Shown: piece by piece, positions 14,812 through 23,331 of the stretch | Numbering within the stretch: position 1 is the first letter of the stretch | How the letters are laid out: every line of letters starts with the position of its first letter | Origin: an uncultured Acetatifactor sp. | Lineage (GTDB): Bacteria > Bacillota > Clostridia > Lachnospirales > Lachnospiraceae | Assembly: GCA_910577035.1 (NCBI GenBank) | Contig: CAJTKW010000035.1 | Span: 1-44,627, forward strand | Length of the DNA: 44,627 nt | Direction of reading: 5' to 3' | Position numbers and translations under genes: made by a program | The notes under the pieces: generated by a model | Databases searched by the model: none | Seen by the model: only the letters and a program-made list of their open reading frames with translations | Told to the model about the DNA's origin: nothing

Positions 14812-15106
14812 TCTGCGGAAGCTTACGGAAAAAGAAATCATAAGGAAAGAGATCCTGCTGCTGTGCCAGTCGGCGGGAGAAACCGGCTGCAGCAGGCAGG
14901 TACTGACAGCTGCCATGGAGAAGGCCTATCCGGAGGTGGAGGATATAGGGAAGGAATTATATTACCTGCAGGAGAAGCAGCTGCTGCGCATGGAAAAGGT
15001 GGGGAACAAAAGACTGGGTCTTGAAAGGGACATTTATTTTATTACCGGAGAAGGAATAGATTATCTGGACGGCACAGGGCCGGGGATCCCTGGGATCGGG
15101 GTGTAG
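14804..15106 (+). CDS. Single-unit winged-helix-like phage protein
   Basis: This 100-residue protein has the same plan as one unit of the upstream duplicated protein: a helical start (TEKEIIRKEILLLCQSAGE), a middle helix (IGKELYYLQEKQLLRME) and a short beta hairpin (RDIYFITGEGIDYLDGTGPG). It matches the general pattern of the small winged-helix protein usually found before gp27 in Mu-like phages. It overlaps the previous gene by 8 bases. Confidence 0.7.
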   Translation: MSDLRKLTEKEIIRKEILLLCQSAGETGCSRQVLTAAMEKAYPEVEDIGKELYYLQEKQLLRMEKVGNKRLGLERDIYFITGEGIDYLDGTGPGIPGIGV

Positions 15107-15107
15107 C

Positions 15108-15668
15108 ATGGGCAGTTTGGAGCAGAACAGGAGCCATGGGAAGATTGATAACCTGCCTCCCGCGCTGCGGTCGGAGGTGGAAAACCGGCTGCTTAACGGG
15201 GACACATATGAAGAGGTATCCAAGTACCTGGCAGAACAGGGGCAGGAGGTACACATGTCAAGCGTTGGCCGGTATGGAAAGAAGTTTTTAAAGCGCTTTG
15301 AGTCTGTACGGGTGGCCAAGGAGTTTGCAAAGCTGTTAGCCGAGGACAGTGCGGACCGGCCCGCCACGGAGTTGCACGAGGCCAACAACCTGTTGGCCAG
15401 CCAGCTGATTATGGAGGCCATGGTAGACGACGAAATGCCGGCGGAGGAGCGGGCCAAGATTGCTTCCTCCATCGCCACCCTGCAGCGGGCCCAGGTGAGC
15501 AACGAGAAGCTGAAGCTCCAGGCCCGGAAGGAGAAGGGGGCAGTCCATGTGGCGCTGGAGCTGTTCAAGGACAAGGTCTATGCGGAGATCGGCAGGAACT
15601 ACCCGGAGATTGCGGAAACCCTGCTGGTCCTGGCGGAGGAAACCGAGTCCGAAATGGACAGGGCATAA
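15108..15668 (+). CDS. gp27-like (DUF3486) small terminase subunit
   Basis: This 186-residue protein opens with the DUF3486 pattern HGKIDNLPPALRSEVENRLL, then a helix-turn-helix-like region (TYEEVSKYLAEQ) and SSVGRYGKKFLKRF. A helical C-terminal half ends in an acidic tail. In Mu, gp27 precedes the large terminase gp28, and the family is taken as the small terminase of Mu-like phages, binding DNA ends for headful packaging. Large terminase follows about 0.7 kb downstream after three small frames. Confidence 0.85.
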   Translation: MGSLEQNRSHGKIDNLPPALRSEVENRLLNGDTYEEVSKYLAEQGQEVHMSSVGRYGKKFLKRFESVRVAKEFAKLLAEDSADRPATELHEANNLLASQLIMEAMVDDEMPAEERAKIASSIATLQRAQVSNEKLKLQARKEKGAVHVALELFKDKVYAEIGRNYPEIAETLLVLAEETESEMDRA

Positions 15669-15785
15669 GTGACGCGCTGTAAGGCCCAAATTTGCCGTTA
15701 TACCCTGGCAGGGCAGAATTATGCAGGGAATAAAGTTGAACGCGAATTGAACGAAGTTGAACGGGTTTTGAAGCAGGTTCTGTAA
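15669..15785 (+). CDS. Possible 38-residue protein
   Basis: A GTG directly after the gp27-like stop opens a 38-codon frame ending in an amphipathic helix (NKVERELNEVERVLKQVL). The three TTGAACG repeats seen in the DNA (15736, 15747, 15757) fall in this helix and are explained by its Glu-Arg/Leu-Asn repeats. There is no strong ribosome site, so coupling to the upstream gene would be needed. Confidence 0.4.
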   Translation: MTRCKAQICRYTLAGQNYAGNKVERELNEVERVLKQVL

Positions 15786-15855
15786 GGGGCAGGCAGCAGC
15801 CTTACTATGTCCGAAAGGGCGGGGACAAAAATGTTAAGCAGGAGGGCCGGTGGAG

Positions 15856-16155
15856 ATGGGCTGGAAAGAAGAGGCGTGCCGGATGTTTTTTCAAGGCGGG
15901 GCAGCAGTGGGAGATATATCCGCTGCCACTGGGGTATCCAGGCAGAGTATATCAGCTTATTTAAAGCAGCAGCCGGGATACGGGGCGGAGAAGCAGCGGC
16001 GGAAGGCAAATAACGCCCTGCGGCGCAGGGCGTACAAAGCCGCGAAGAACAGGGAATACCGCAGTGCGGCCCGGGACGAGGTGACGGCGGAGACGATGCG
16101 GAGGGAGCATGACATGGCGGCAGCCATTTTAAGCAGAGAGAAATACTATGGGTAA
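15856..16155 (+). CDS. Small HTH DNA-binding protein
   Basis: This ~99-residue protein has an N-terminal helix-turn-helix (AVGDISAATGVSRQSISAYL) followed by a very basic helical tail (EKQRRKANNALRRRAYKAAK). GGAGGG lies 9 bases before ATG 15856; a GTG at 15850 is possible. It lies between the small and large terminase genes and may assist packaging-site recognition or late regulation. Confidence 0.65.
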   Translation: MGWKEEACRMFFQGGAAVGDISAATGVSRQSISAYLKQQPGYGAEKQRRKANNALRRRAYKAAKNREYRSAARDEVTAETMRREHDMAAAILSREKYYG

Positions 16156-16294
16156 GAAGCAGGGGGCAAAGAGGGACCTGGTGGTGGAGTTCCAGCAGAT
16201 GGCGGCCAGGCAGGGGAAGACCTACGCACAGGCCCAGACGGAAGAGACCCTCCAGCTGATCCGGGAGGGACGTATGAAAAAGAGGAGGCGCTGA
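16148..16294 (+). CDS. Small basic protein before large terminase
   Basis: This 48-residue frame overlaps the previous stop by 8 bases and ends GRMKKRRR. It is a charged helix with no recognised family. Coding-like codon use and tight coupling support it modestly. Confidence 0.5.
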   Translation: MGKKQGAKRDLVVEFQQMAARQGKTYAQAQTEETLQLIREGRMKKRRR

Positions 16295-16319
16295 CCCTTC
16301 GGGGAGCCGGCCTCTTTTT
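16285..16319 (+). terminator. Terminator before large terminase
   Basis: GAGGC pairs with GCCTC, with inner GCT/AGC and CCC/GGG pairings around a TTC loop and two bulges. TTTTT follows. It overlaps the stop of the small gene before it. Confidence 0.6.
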
Positions 16320-16353
16320 GTATGCTTCAATAAGCGTTAAAGGGAGGGTTTAC

Positions 16354-17874
16354 ATGAGCCTTGCGGCGGAATATAAGGCAAAAGTAAATAACAGCGGCAG
16401 GCCGGAAAAGTACCGGAAGGCGGAAGCCGACCTCTGGGAGTATAACAAGCTGATCAACCCGAAGTTTTTTAAGGAGACCCGCCCCCATTTAAAGGTGCTG
16501 GCCGCCGTACTGCAGGCGATCTGGGAACACCGGATCATCAAGCGCCCCGGGGAGAATGGGTGGCGGATTATCACGGCAGGGGAGAAGGAGAGGCTGGATG
16601 AACAGGGGGCAGAGCATGAGTCCTGCAGGTGCCTGGCCATAGACATCCCGCCCAGGCATGGCAAGAGCTACGACCTTTCCCAGTTTTGCGACTGGGTCTA
16701 TGGTAAAAACCGGGAAGAAAAGGTGATAGCGGTGACTTACAATGACACCCTTGCAGGAAGGTTTTCTGTCAATGTCAGGGATGGCATTGAAGCGACCAAG
16801 GCGGATAAGAGTTTTACGGTATTTAACGACATTTTCCCGGACGTCCATATTAAATATGGTGACAGCGCGAAGCAGATGTGGTCCCTGGAGGGGCAGTTTT
16901 TTTCTTATCTTGGCACAGGCTTTGGCGGCACCATTACAGGTGTTGGCTGCTCCATTGGCATTATTGATGATCCGATCAAGAATCATCTGGAGGCATTTAA
17001 CGATGATTTTCTGGACAGCCAGTACCAGTGGTACACGGATACCTTCCTATCCAGGCTGGAAGAGGACGCCATACAGATCATCAACATGACACGCTGGAAC
17101 AGCAGGGACCTGGTGGGCAGGGTGCTGGCGGACGAAGACGGCGGGGACTGGTACGTGCTGAAGATGAAAGCATGTCTCAACGAGGCCACTCATGAGATGC
17201 TGTGTCCGGAGCTCTTCAGCTGGAAGTCCTATATGAAGAAAAAAGCGAAGATGTCCCTGGCTATCTTCATGGCCAACTACCAGCAGGAGCCCGTGGACCT
17301 GGTAAATGCCCTGTATAAGGATTTCAAGGAGTATGACAGCCTGCCTGTGGATGATGAGGGGAACAGCCTGTTAGAGGAGGTCAAGAGCTACTGCGATACT
17401 GCAGATGAGGGAAATGACTTCCTCTGTAACATTGTCTATGGCGTCTACAATCTGGAGGCCTATGTGCTGGGAATTATCTACACGGACCAGGACATGAGCG
17501 TCACCGAGGATGAGGTGGCAGCGGAATATTATAGGCTGCACGTATCCTGGGCAGATATTGAGAGCAACAACGGCGGCCGGGGCTTTGCCAGGGCGGTGGA
17601 GCGGATCCTAAAGGAGCAGTATCATTCCAATTTTACGCACATAGAGAAATTTTTCCAGGGGGCGAACAAGGTCGCCCGGATCAAGAGCAATGCCACCTGG
17701 GTGCAGGAGCATATTTATTATCCCCGGGGCTGGAAGAACAAATGGCCGGAGTATTACCTGGCCATGAAATCCTACCAGGCAAACGGGAACAAGGGTCACG
17801 ATGATGCCCCGGACTGTACCACCGGTATTGCCGAAAAGATGGGAATTGAGACAAATGACTGGCTCTACGGATAA
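16354..17874 (+). CDS. Large terminase subunit of the Mu-like phage
   Basis: This 506-residue protein has the ATPase part with a Walker A-like PPRHGKS (99-105) and Walker B IGIIDDP (D205, D206), then a coupling motif near INMTRW. A C-terminal nuclease part carries acidic residues (YCDTADEGND, and GHDDAPDC near the end). This is the layout of gp28/terminase-6-type large terminases. AGGGAGGG precedes ATG 16354. It should drive DNA packaging into proheads and cut the concatemer or, in Mu, the flanking host DNA. Confidence 0.92.
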   Translation: MSLAAEYKAKVNNSGRPEKYRKAEADLWEYNKLINPKFFKETRPHLKVLAAVLQAIWEHRIIKRPGENGWRIITAGEKERLDEQGAEHESCRCLAIDIPPRHGKSYDLSQFCDWVYGKNREEKVIAVTYNDTLAGRFSVNVRDGIEATKADKSFTVFNDIFPDVHIKYGDSAKQMWSLEGQFFSYLGTGFGGTITGVGCSIGIIDDPIKNHLEAFNDDFLDSQYQWYTDTFLSRLEEDAIQIINMTRWNSRDLVGRVLADEDGGDWYVLKMKACLNEATHEMLCPELFSWKSYMKKKAKMSLAIFMANYQQEPVDLVNALYKDFKEYDSLPVDDEGNSLLEEVKSYCDTADEGNDFLCNIVYGVYNLEAYVLGIIYTDQDMSVTEDEVAAEYYRLHVSWADIESNNGGRGFARAVERILKEQYHSNFTHIEKFFQGANKVARIKSNATWVQEHIYYPRGWKNKWPEYYLAMKSYQANGNKGHDDAPDCTTGIAEKMGIETNDWLYG

Positions 17875-17939
17875 CTGACGCCGGGATCCTTAAAGGGGCC
17901 AGGCCGGGAAATGCCGGAGCATGACAGGGAGGAAGGAAG

Positions 17940-19382
17940 ATGCTGGAACCGGGGAGGATTGCATCCATCATAGCGGCGGATAAATACAGCCGGAAAAAGA
18001 AGCAGGCCAGGCTGGGGCAGAAATATTATGACGGGGAGCATGATATTCTGGGCTACCGGATTTATTACATCAACAAGGAAGGGAAGCTGGTGGAGGACCT
18101 GACCAAGAGCAACATCCGGATCCCCCACCCGTTCTTCCACGAGATTTCGGAGCAGGAGGTGTCTTATATCCTGTCCGGCGGCGTGGAGTTTGAGACAGAG
18201 GATGAGGAGCTTCAAAAGCAGTTAAAAAGCTGTTTTGGGGACGATTTTACCGGGGAGCTCAAGGAAGTCCTGATCGATGCGGTAGTCAGGGGATCCGGAT
18301 ATATTTACTGGTACCAGGATGTGGGAGGGCATACCCGTTTCCGGCACGCGGACAGCCTTGGGATCGTGGAGGTAAAGGACGGCGCTGCCGATGATACGGT
18401 TACCGACTATATCCTCCGTTACTATCCGGTGGAGGTAAAGGGCGGGAAGACCGCTGTGCGGATAGAGGTATGGGATAAGGACATGACCTGGTATTACCTC
18501 CAGTCCGGCTGCTTAGTGGAGCTGGACAAAAACATCCGGACCAACCCCTGCCCCCATGTACTCTACCAGGGGGAGGACGGCTTCTATTATAAGGAGTGCA
18601 GCCGGATCCCTTTTTTAAAGCTGCCGTATAACAGAAAGGAATGTTCCAGGTTAAAGCAGATCAAGCCGATCATTGATGATTATGACTTGATGAACTGCGG
18701 GCTGTCTAACAATCTGCAGGACATCACGGAAGGGATCTATGTAGTCAAGGGCTTTCAAGGGCAGAATTATGACGAGCTGCTGACCAACGTGAAGGCACGG
18801 AAGGTTGTGGGGGTAGGAGATAAGGGGGACCTGGATATAAAAACCATCGATATTCCATACGATGCCCGGATGGCAAAAATGCAGGAGGACGAGAAAAACA
18901 TCTACCGGACTGCCCTGGCCTTTAATTCTTCCCAGACCGGGGACGGGAATATCACCAACATTATCCTAAAGAGCAGGTACACCCTGCTGGACATGAAGGC
19001 GGGGAAGCTGATCTGGAGCTTAAAGAAGTTCCTGGGCACCCTGCTGGAGATGGTGTTGGAGGAAATCAATGTAGCCTGCGGTACCCGGTATGAAAAAGAG
19101 GAGGTCAGGATCCGGATCGAGCCGGTAGTGCCCACCGATGAAAAGGAGGATGCGGAAATCCGGAAGATAGACGCGGAAACCGCCCGGGAAAAGGTGGGGG
19201 CATTGATGGATGCGGCTGACATCCTGGGGGAGGACATCCTGCTCAAAGAGCTTGGCAGCATCCTGAACCTGGACGAGGAGATGGTCCAAAAAAAGATTGA
19301 GGAGCAGACGGAGGCGGATTTAATCCGGGAGGCCCTGAATGGAGAAGAGACTGCGGGAAGTACAGCTGGAATTATTTCATAA
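17940..19382 (+). CDS. SPP1-type portal protein
   Basis: This 480-residue protein matches SPP1 gp6-type portals: RLGQKYYDGEHDILGYRIYY at the start, SEQEVSYILSGGVEFE, the DIPYDARMAKMQEDEKNIYR stretch, and an acidic C-terminal tail. Twelve copies form the ring through which DNA enters and leaves the head. GGGAGGAAGG precedes the ATG. The MuF gene overlaps it by 44 bases. Mu itself has a different portal (gp29), so this head module is shared with siphoviruses. Confidence 0.9.
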   Translation: MLEPGRIASIIAADKYSRKKKQARLGQKYYDGEHDILGYRIYYINKEGKLVEDLTKSNIRIPHPFFHEISEQEVSYILSGGVEFETEDEELQKQLKSCFGDDFTGELKEVLIDAVVRGSGYIYWYQDVGGHTRFRHADSLGIVEVKDGAADDTVTDYILRYYPVEVKGGKTAVRIEVWDKDMTWYYLQSGCLVELDKNIRTNPCPHVLYQGEDGFYYKECSRIPFLKLPYNRKECSRLKQIKPIIDDYDLMNCGLSNNLQDITEGIYVVKGFQGQNYDELLTNVKARKVVGVGDKGDLDIKTIDIPYDARMAKMQEDEKNIYRTALAFNSSQTGDGNITNIILKSRYTLLDMKAGKLIWSLKKFLGTLLEMVLEEINVACGTRYEKEEVRIRIEPVVPTDEKEDAEIRKIDAETAREKVGALMDAADILGEDILLKELGSILNLDEEMVQKKIEEQTEADLIREALNGEETAGSTAGIIS

Positions 19383-20817
19383 GGAAGAAATGGTCCGGGA
19401 TAAGCTGAAGGAGAACTACCAGGCAGCTTTAAAGGAGATTCAGGACCGGATCCGGAAGATGGAGGGGGATCCGGGATTCCGGGCCAAAGACATACGGCAT
19501 CCGAAGTATTTAAAAATGCTGGAGGCCCAGCTGCAGACCATCCTGCACAGGCTGGGGGACGGCAATGTGCAGGATATGACGGAATACCTGGACAGTGTGT
19601 ACCGGGAGGCCCACTTAGGCTGCCTGTACGGGATGCACGGCGACGGGGTGGACCTGATCCTTAAGGTGGATGAGGAAAAGATCATCCGCTGCATTAACGA
19701 GGAGACGAAGGAATACCGGTTTGACAACCGGCTTTATAAAAATGTCAGGGAGCTGAAGGACGTGGTGAAGGCGGAGATCACCAGGGGCTTTTCCAGCGGG
19801 AAGGGCTATGAGTGGATGGCCCGGCGGATTGCCCTTAAGACAAGCGCCAGCAGTTCCAGGGCGTACACCATTGCCAGGACGGAGGGCCACCGCGTCACCA
19901 GTGAGGCGGAGATGGACTGCATGGCTGCCGCCAAAGAAAAGGGCGCGGATGTGGTCAAGGAGTGGGTCTCCACCCTTGACAATGTGACGAGGGAAACACA
20001 CGTGGAGCTGGACGGGCAGGTCCGGGAGCTGGAGGAAGAGTTTGTCATCCCATCCTCCGGTGCCAGGGCAATGTACCCGGGCGGCTTCGGGATCGCAAAG
20101 GAGGACGTAAACTGCCGGTGCTGTATGAACCAGCGGGCCCGCTGGAACTTAAACAGTGAGGAATACCGGTACAGCAGGGCGGCAGGGGAAGTGGTGAGTA
20201 TCCATTCGGATATTTACAGGCAGTGGAAAACCGCTTATAATAAGGTAGCAGACTTTTTGGTTGAAAATGCAGAGAATTGTTCTGCAGAGGATACAGTAAC
20301 TACTTTTAAGGGCATCCTGCAGGCGATCAGTAAACTTCCGCCCCAGGCACAGTTAAAGATGCTGGATGTAAAATATATCATTGGGGAACAAAATGCCTGT
20401 TATATGGATGGAAGGACGATCTGGCTGTCCAAGGATGCAGACATGGAAACAATATTTCATGAGATGGGGCATCAGCTGGAGCATGACCTTTTTACAAAGG
20501 AAGAGATAAGAGATTTAAAGCAACAGTATATACAAAATATAGATTTAAAGGATATATATTCAAGGGACTATTACCTTGCTGATGGGGTCACACCCCAAAA
20601 AATATGGTTGGTGCATAATGAGCGTTTTATAGATGAGTACCAGGGAAGAATTTATGTTGACAGTGATCTGGAGGCTTTTGATGCTAGTGGGGAATTAAAG
20701 GTAGATGACATGCTGGAATTTATGTCTGTACCTATATCCCTTTATTTCACGGATCAGGAAGGACTTAAACGACAGGATTCGGAAATGTATGAGTTTATAA
20801 GGAGACATCTGAAATGA
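19339..20817 (+). CDS. MuF minor head protein fused to a zinc-metallopeptidase-like domain
   Basis: The first ~265 residues are a MuF domain, with YTIARTEGHRVTSEAE and the terminal CRCC (259-262) typical of Mu gpF-like head proteins. From about residue 285 the protein changes character. The DNA becomes AT-rich and the sequence carries FHEMGHQLEHD (H374, E375, H378, E381), a zincin HExxH motif. MuF proteins of Firmicute temperate phages are known carriers of polymorphic toxin domains injected or released with the virion. A metallopeptidase toxin is the best inference. A head-maturation protease is the alternative. A 64-residue gene follows with ATGA overlap. Confidence 0.85.
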   Translation: MEKRLREVQLELFHKEEMVRDKLKENYQAALKEIQDRIRKMEGDPGFRAKDIRHPKYLKMLEAQLQTILHRLGDGNVQDMTEYLDSVYREAHLGCLYGMHGDGVDLILKVDEEKIIRCINEETKEYRFDNRLYKNVRELKDVVKAEITRGFSSGKGYEWMARRIALKTSASSSRAYTIARTEGHRVTSEAEMDCMAAAKEKGADVVKEWVSTLDNVTRETHVELDGQVRELEEEFVIPSSGARAMYPGGFGIAKEDVNCRCCMNQRARWNLNSEEYRYSRAAGEVVSIHSDIYRQWKTAYNKVADFLVENAENCSAEDTVTTFKGILQAISKLPPQAQLKMLDVKYIIGEQNACYMDGRTIWLSKDADMETIFHEMGHQLEHDLFTKEEIRDLKQQYIQNIDLKDIYSRDYYLADGVTPQKIWLVHNERFIDEYQGRIYVDSDLEAFDASGELKVDDMLEFMSVPISLYFTDQEGLKRQDSEMYEFIRRHLK

Positions 20818-21008
20818 GTGAAGTATCAGAAAGATTCTTAAAGGTAAAGACTTATGATGAGTATGACAAGAAACGGCATGAGTTTGAAGGATTGAAAATT
20901 ACGGATCCGGGTGTGAGGGAACATTTGCAGGAGCTCAATCCCCCGAAAGCTGATCCCGGAGTGGTAGATGGTGCGATCATTGATGTTTTCAGGAAAAAAC
21001 CAAGGTAA
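20814..21008 (+). CDS. Small protein paired with the MuF fusion, possible immunity protein
   Basis: This 64-residue protein (RFLKVKTYDEYDKKRHEFEG near the start) has no recognised domain. Its ATG overlaps the MuF-fusion stop, it shares that toxin-like part's low GC, and a terminator follows it. Position and size fit an immunity partner that would protect the lysogen, but this rests on context alone. Confidence 0.65.
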   Translation: MSEVSERFLKVKTYDEYDKKRHEFEGLKITDPGVREHLQELNPPKADPGVVDGAIIDVFRKKPR

Positions 21009-21040
21009 CTTCCTGCAATGCAGGATTTTATAAAGGAACG

Positions 21041-21065
21041 AAAAAAGACCCTCGGGTCTTTTTTT
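21041..21065. terminator. Terminator after the MuF/partner pair
   Basis: AAAAAAGACC and GGTCTTTTTTT form a stem with a CTCG loop and T7. It splits the packaging/portal genes from scaffold and capsid. Confidence 0.85.
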
Positions 21066-21092
21066 AGTACAAAAAATAAGGAGGACAAGGGT

Positions 21093-21665
21093 ATGGAGTT
21101 GGAAAAAATCCTGAAAGAACAGGGGTATACGGCTGAGCAGATCAAGGCGATCCTTGACGCCATGGCAGCCGGAAAGCTGTATGTATCCTCTGTAGAGAAG
21201 CCGGAGGATACGATCCGGCAGCTTCAGGAAGCAAAGGCAAAGCTGGAACAGGAAAACGCACAGCTGCAGAAAGAAACGGCGGCAAAAGGAGCCGGGAAGG
21301 AGGAAACGGCAGCCGAGATCAGGCAGCTGCAGGAGACTGTGAAAAAAGCCCAGTTAAACCTCCAGCTGGTGAAGGCCCTGACAAAGGAGGGCGCCGCGGA
21401 TGTGGACTACATGGTCTACCAGGCGGAGCGTTCCGGCAGGATGAAGAATGTCAAATTAGAGGACGATGGCAGCGTATCCGGCATGGATGTGCTGGTGGAA
21501 GGGTTAAAGAAAGATTTTTCCGCCCAGTTTGGCACCGGGAAGGACAATGCCCAGGGGCTTATCAGGACAGGCCTTAAAAAGCTGGAGGAACAGGCGGCGG
21601 CAGATGATACCCCGCAGACACTGGAAGAAGCAATCGCCCAGAAGTTAAGCGAAGAGGAAGCGTAA
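21093..21665 (+). CDS. Scaffold-type protein (GP20 family)
   Basis: This 190-residue protein matches the phage minor structural GP20/scaffold pattern: a short N-terminal helix unit, a central coiled coil (DTIRQLQEAKAKLEQENAQL), then LQLVKALTKEGAADVDYMVY and an acidic tail. AAGGAGGACAAGG precedes ATG 21093. It lies directly before the capsid gene, as scaffolds do, and should guide prohead assembly. Confidence 0.85.
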   Translation: MELEKILKEQGYTAEQIKAILDAMAAGKLYVSSVEKPEDTIRQLQEAKAKLEQENAQLQKETAAKGAGKEETAAEIRQLQETVKKAQLNLQLVKALTKEGAADVDYMVYQAERSGRMKNVKLEDDGSVSGMDVLVEGLKKDFSAQFGTGKDNAQGLIRTGLKKLEEQAAADDTPQTLEEAIAQKLSEEEA

Positions 21666-21698
21666 GCCCTGGGAAAAAAGAAAAGGAGGAGTTTTAAA

Positions 21699-22697
21699 AT
21701 GGCAATTACATTGGCACAATTTCGGGAAGGCAGGGCAGACTACGTTGACCAGCAGGTAATAGATTCTTTCCGCCGCAACTCCCTGCTGCTGGACCAGCTG
21801 GTCTGGGATGATGCGGTATCGCCGAACGGCGGCGGGTCTACCCTTACTTATGGGTACCAGCGGGTGAAAACCCCGTCCATGGCCGGCACCAGGGAATTAA
21901 ACAAGGAATATACCGCCCAGGAGACCACCAGGGAGAGGCACAGCGTGGAAATCAAGATTTTCGGCGGGGCCTATGAGGTGGACCGTGTGATCGAGAGTGC
22001 CTCCGGGAATGCGTCGGAAATCGCACAGCAGACGGAAGCCAAGATCAAGGCAACCTGCAACGCCTTCCAGAAGACCGTCATTGACGGGGATTCGGCCGCG
22101 GACAAGACCACCTTTGACGGCCTGGACAAGGCGCTTCGGGGGACCAGCACGGAGATCAATGCGGGCGGCTACATAGACATCTCTACCTCCGCCGCACTGG
22201 ATGCCAACTATAAGCAGCTGCTGGACCTTTTGGATGAGTTCCTGGCCAGCTTAAACGGCAGGGCCAGCTGCATCATGGCCAACACGGCCATGATCACGAA
22301 GCTGAAGGCAGCGGCAAGGCGTGCCGGGTACCTGACCCATGGGGAGGATGCCTTCGGGAGGAAAACCCAGTGCTATGATGATATTCCCTTCATGGATATG
22401 GGTTATTACCCGGTGTTAAAGGAGAACGGAACTTACGAGGAAAGCCCTGTGGTGCCCATCCAGAAGCGGACCATCGGGGAGGCGGAGGTCACGGGCCTGA
22501 CGGATATTTATGCCCCGGTGATCAGCCTGGATAACTTCCACGGCGTCACGGTAAAGGGCAAAGGCTTTGTATCCCAGTACCTGCCCAACTTAAAGACCCC
22601 GGGGGCGGTCAAGAAGGGAGAGGTGGAGCTGCTGGGGGCGGTGGCCTTAAAGAATACCAGGGGGGCCGCGGTGCTGCGCAATATTAAGATTAAGTAG
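21699..22697 (+). CDS. Major capsid protein
   Basis: This 332-residue protein follows the scaffold gene and has the HK97-fold capsid pattern of SPP1-like/Mu-like Firmicute phages. It has an N-terminal arm (MAITLAQFREGRADYVDQQV), a conserved SVEIKIFGGAYEVDRVI strand region, and a C-terminal VTVKGKGFVSQYLPNLKTPG segment. AAAGGAGG precedes the ATG. Hundreds of copies form the head shell. Confidence 0.88.
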   Translation: MAITLAQFREGRADYVDQQVIDSFRRNSLLLDQLVWDDAVSPNGGGSTLTYGYQRVKTPSMAGTRELNKEYTAQETTRERHSVEIKIFGGAYEVDRVIESASGNASEIAQQTEAKIKATCNAFQKTVIDGDSAADKTTFDGLDKALRGTSTEINAGGYIDISTSAALDANYKQLLDLLDEFLASLNGRASCIMANTAMITKLKAAARRAGYLTHGEDAFGRKTQCYDDIPFMDMGYYPVLKENGTYEESPVVPIQKRTIGEAEVTGLTDIYAPVISLDNFHGVTVKGKGFVSQYLPNLKTPGAVKKGEVELLGAVALKNTRGAAVLRNIKIK

Positions 22698-22734
22698 GCA
22701 GGGCGGGTACCAGGAAGACGAAAAGGAGGACAGT

Positions 22735-23319
22735 ATGGCGGGAAAGAAGAGTGCAAAGGGCGGGGATCCGGAAGTGGTCCCCGCCCTGACGGAGACGGCA
22801 GCTGCTGCAGGGAAGAATCCGGAAGCGGCTCCTGCAGCTGTGGAGGATCCTGCGGCGTTTCTTGCAGCAGCGGATCCACAGGGAAAGGAAGCGCCGGAGG
22901 AGGAAATAGCAGAAGAATCCGGGGGAACAGAAATGCCGGTGGCGGAAGCTGCTGCAGTGCCGGGATCTGAACCGCAGGGACAGGATGTTGTTTCCGGCGA
23001 AGTGTTGGAAGCAGGAAGCCGGGATATTTTTTCAGATGAGGTTTTGCTGGAAGAAAGCCAGTCAGAAGAGGGAATGCAAGGCTCATCGAAAGAGGAACCG
23101 GCAGCAGGCCCGGAAGAAATCCGAGTGGAAAAATCCCGGGATGATGAATGCCAGGGAACGGTAGAGAAAAAGAAGCTGTTTAAGATTACCTGCAGGAATA
23201 GTGTATCTGAGGTAATCGGCGGGGTGATGTTTGTGGCGGGCGTTGGATATACCAGGGACGCATATGCCGCGTCCTGGTTTGCAAATAAGGCCGGCTACCG
23301 GGTCGATCGGGAAGGATGA
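22735..23319 (+). CDS. Acidic low-complexity head-associated protein
   Basis: This 194-residue protein has about 140 residues of Ala/Glu/Pro-rich acidic linker. A compact C-terminal domain of ~50 residues follows (FKITCRNSVSEVIGGVMFVA, then TRDAYAASWFANKAGYRV). That end domain occurs alone as a short protein after capsid genes in related phages. The long acidic linker is the odd part. It may be a head decoration or neck-associated protein; no firm function. Confidence 0.6.
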   Translation: MAGKKSAKGGDPEVVPALTETAAAAGKNPEAAPAAVEDPAAFLAAADPQGKEAPEEEIAEESGGTEMPVAEAAAVPGSEPQGQDVVSGEVLEAGSRDIFSDEVLLEESQSEEGMQGSSKEEPAAGPEEIRVEKSRDDECQGTVEKKKLFKITCRNSVSEVIGGVMFVAGVGYTRDAYAASWFANKAGYRVDREG

Positions 23320-23331
23320 GGGGAGGGGCCT

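Noticed and set aside
15734..15763. Three TTGAACG direct repeats 10-11 bp apart, like a regulator array
   Set aside because: They fall in a 38-codon frame where they encode a repeated Glu/Arg/Leu/Asn helix, so coding explains them at least as well.
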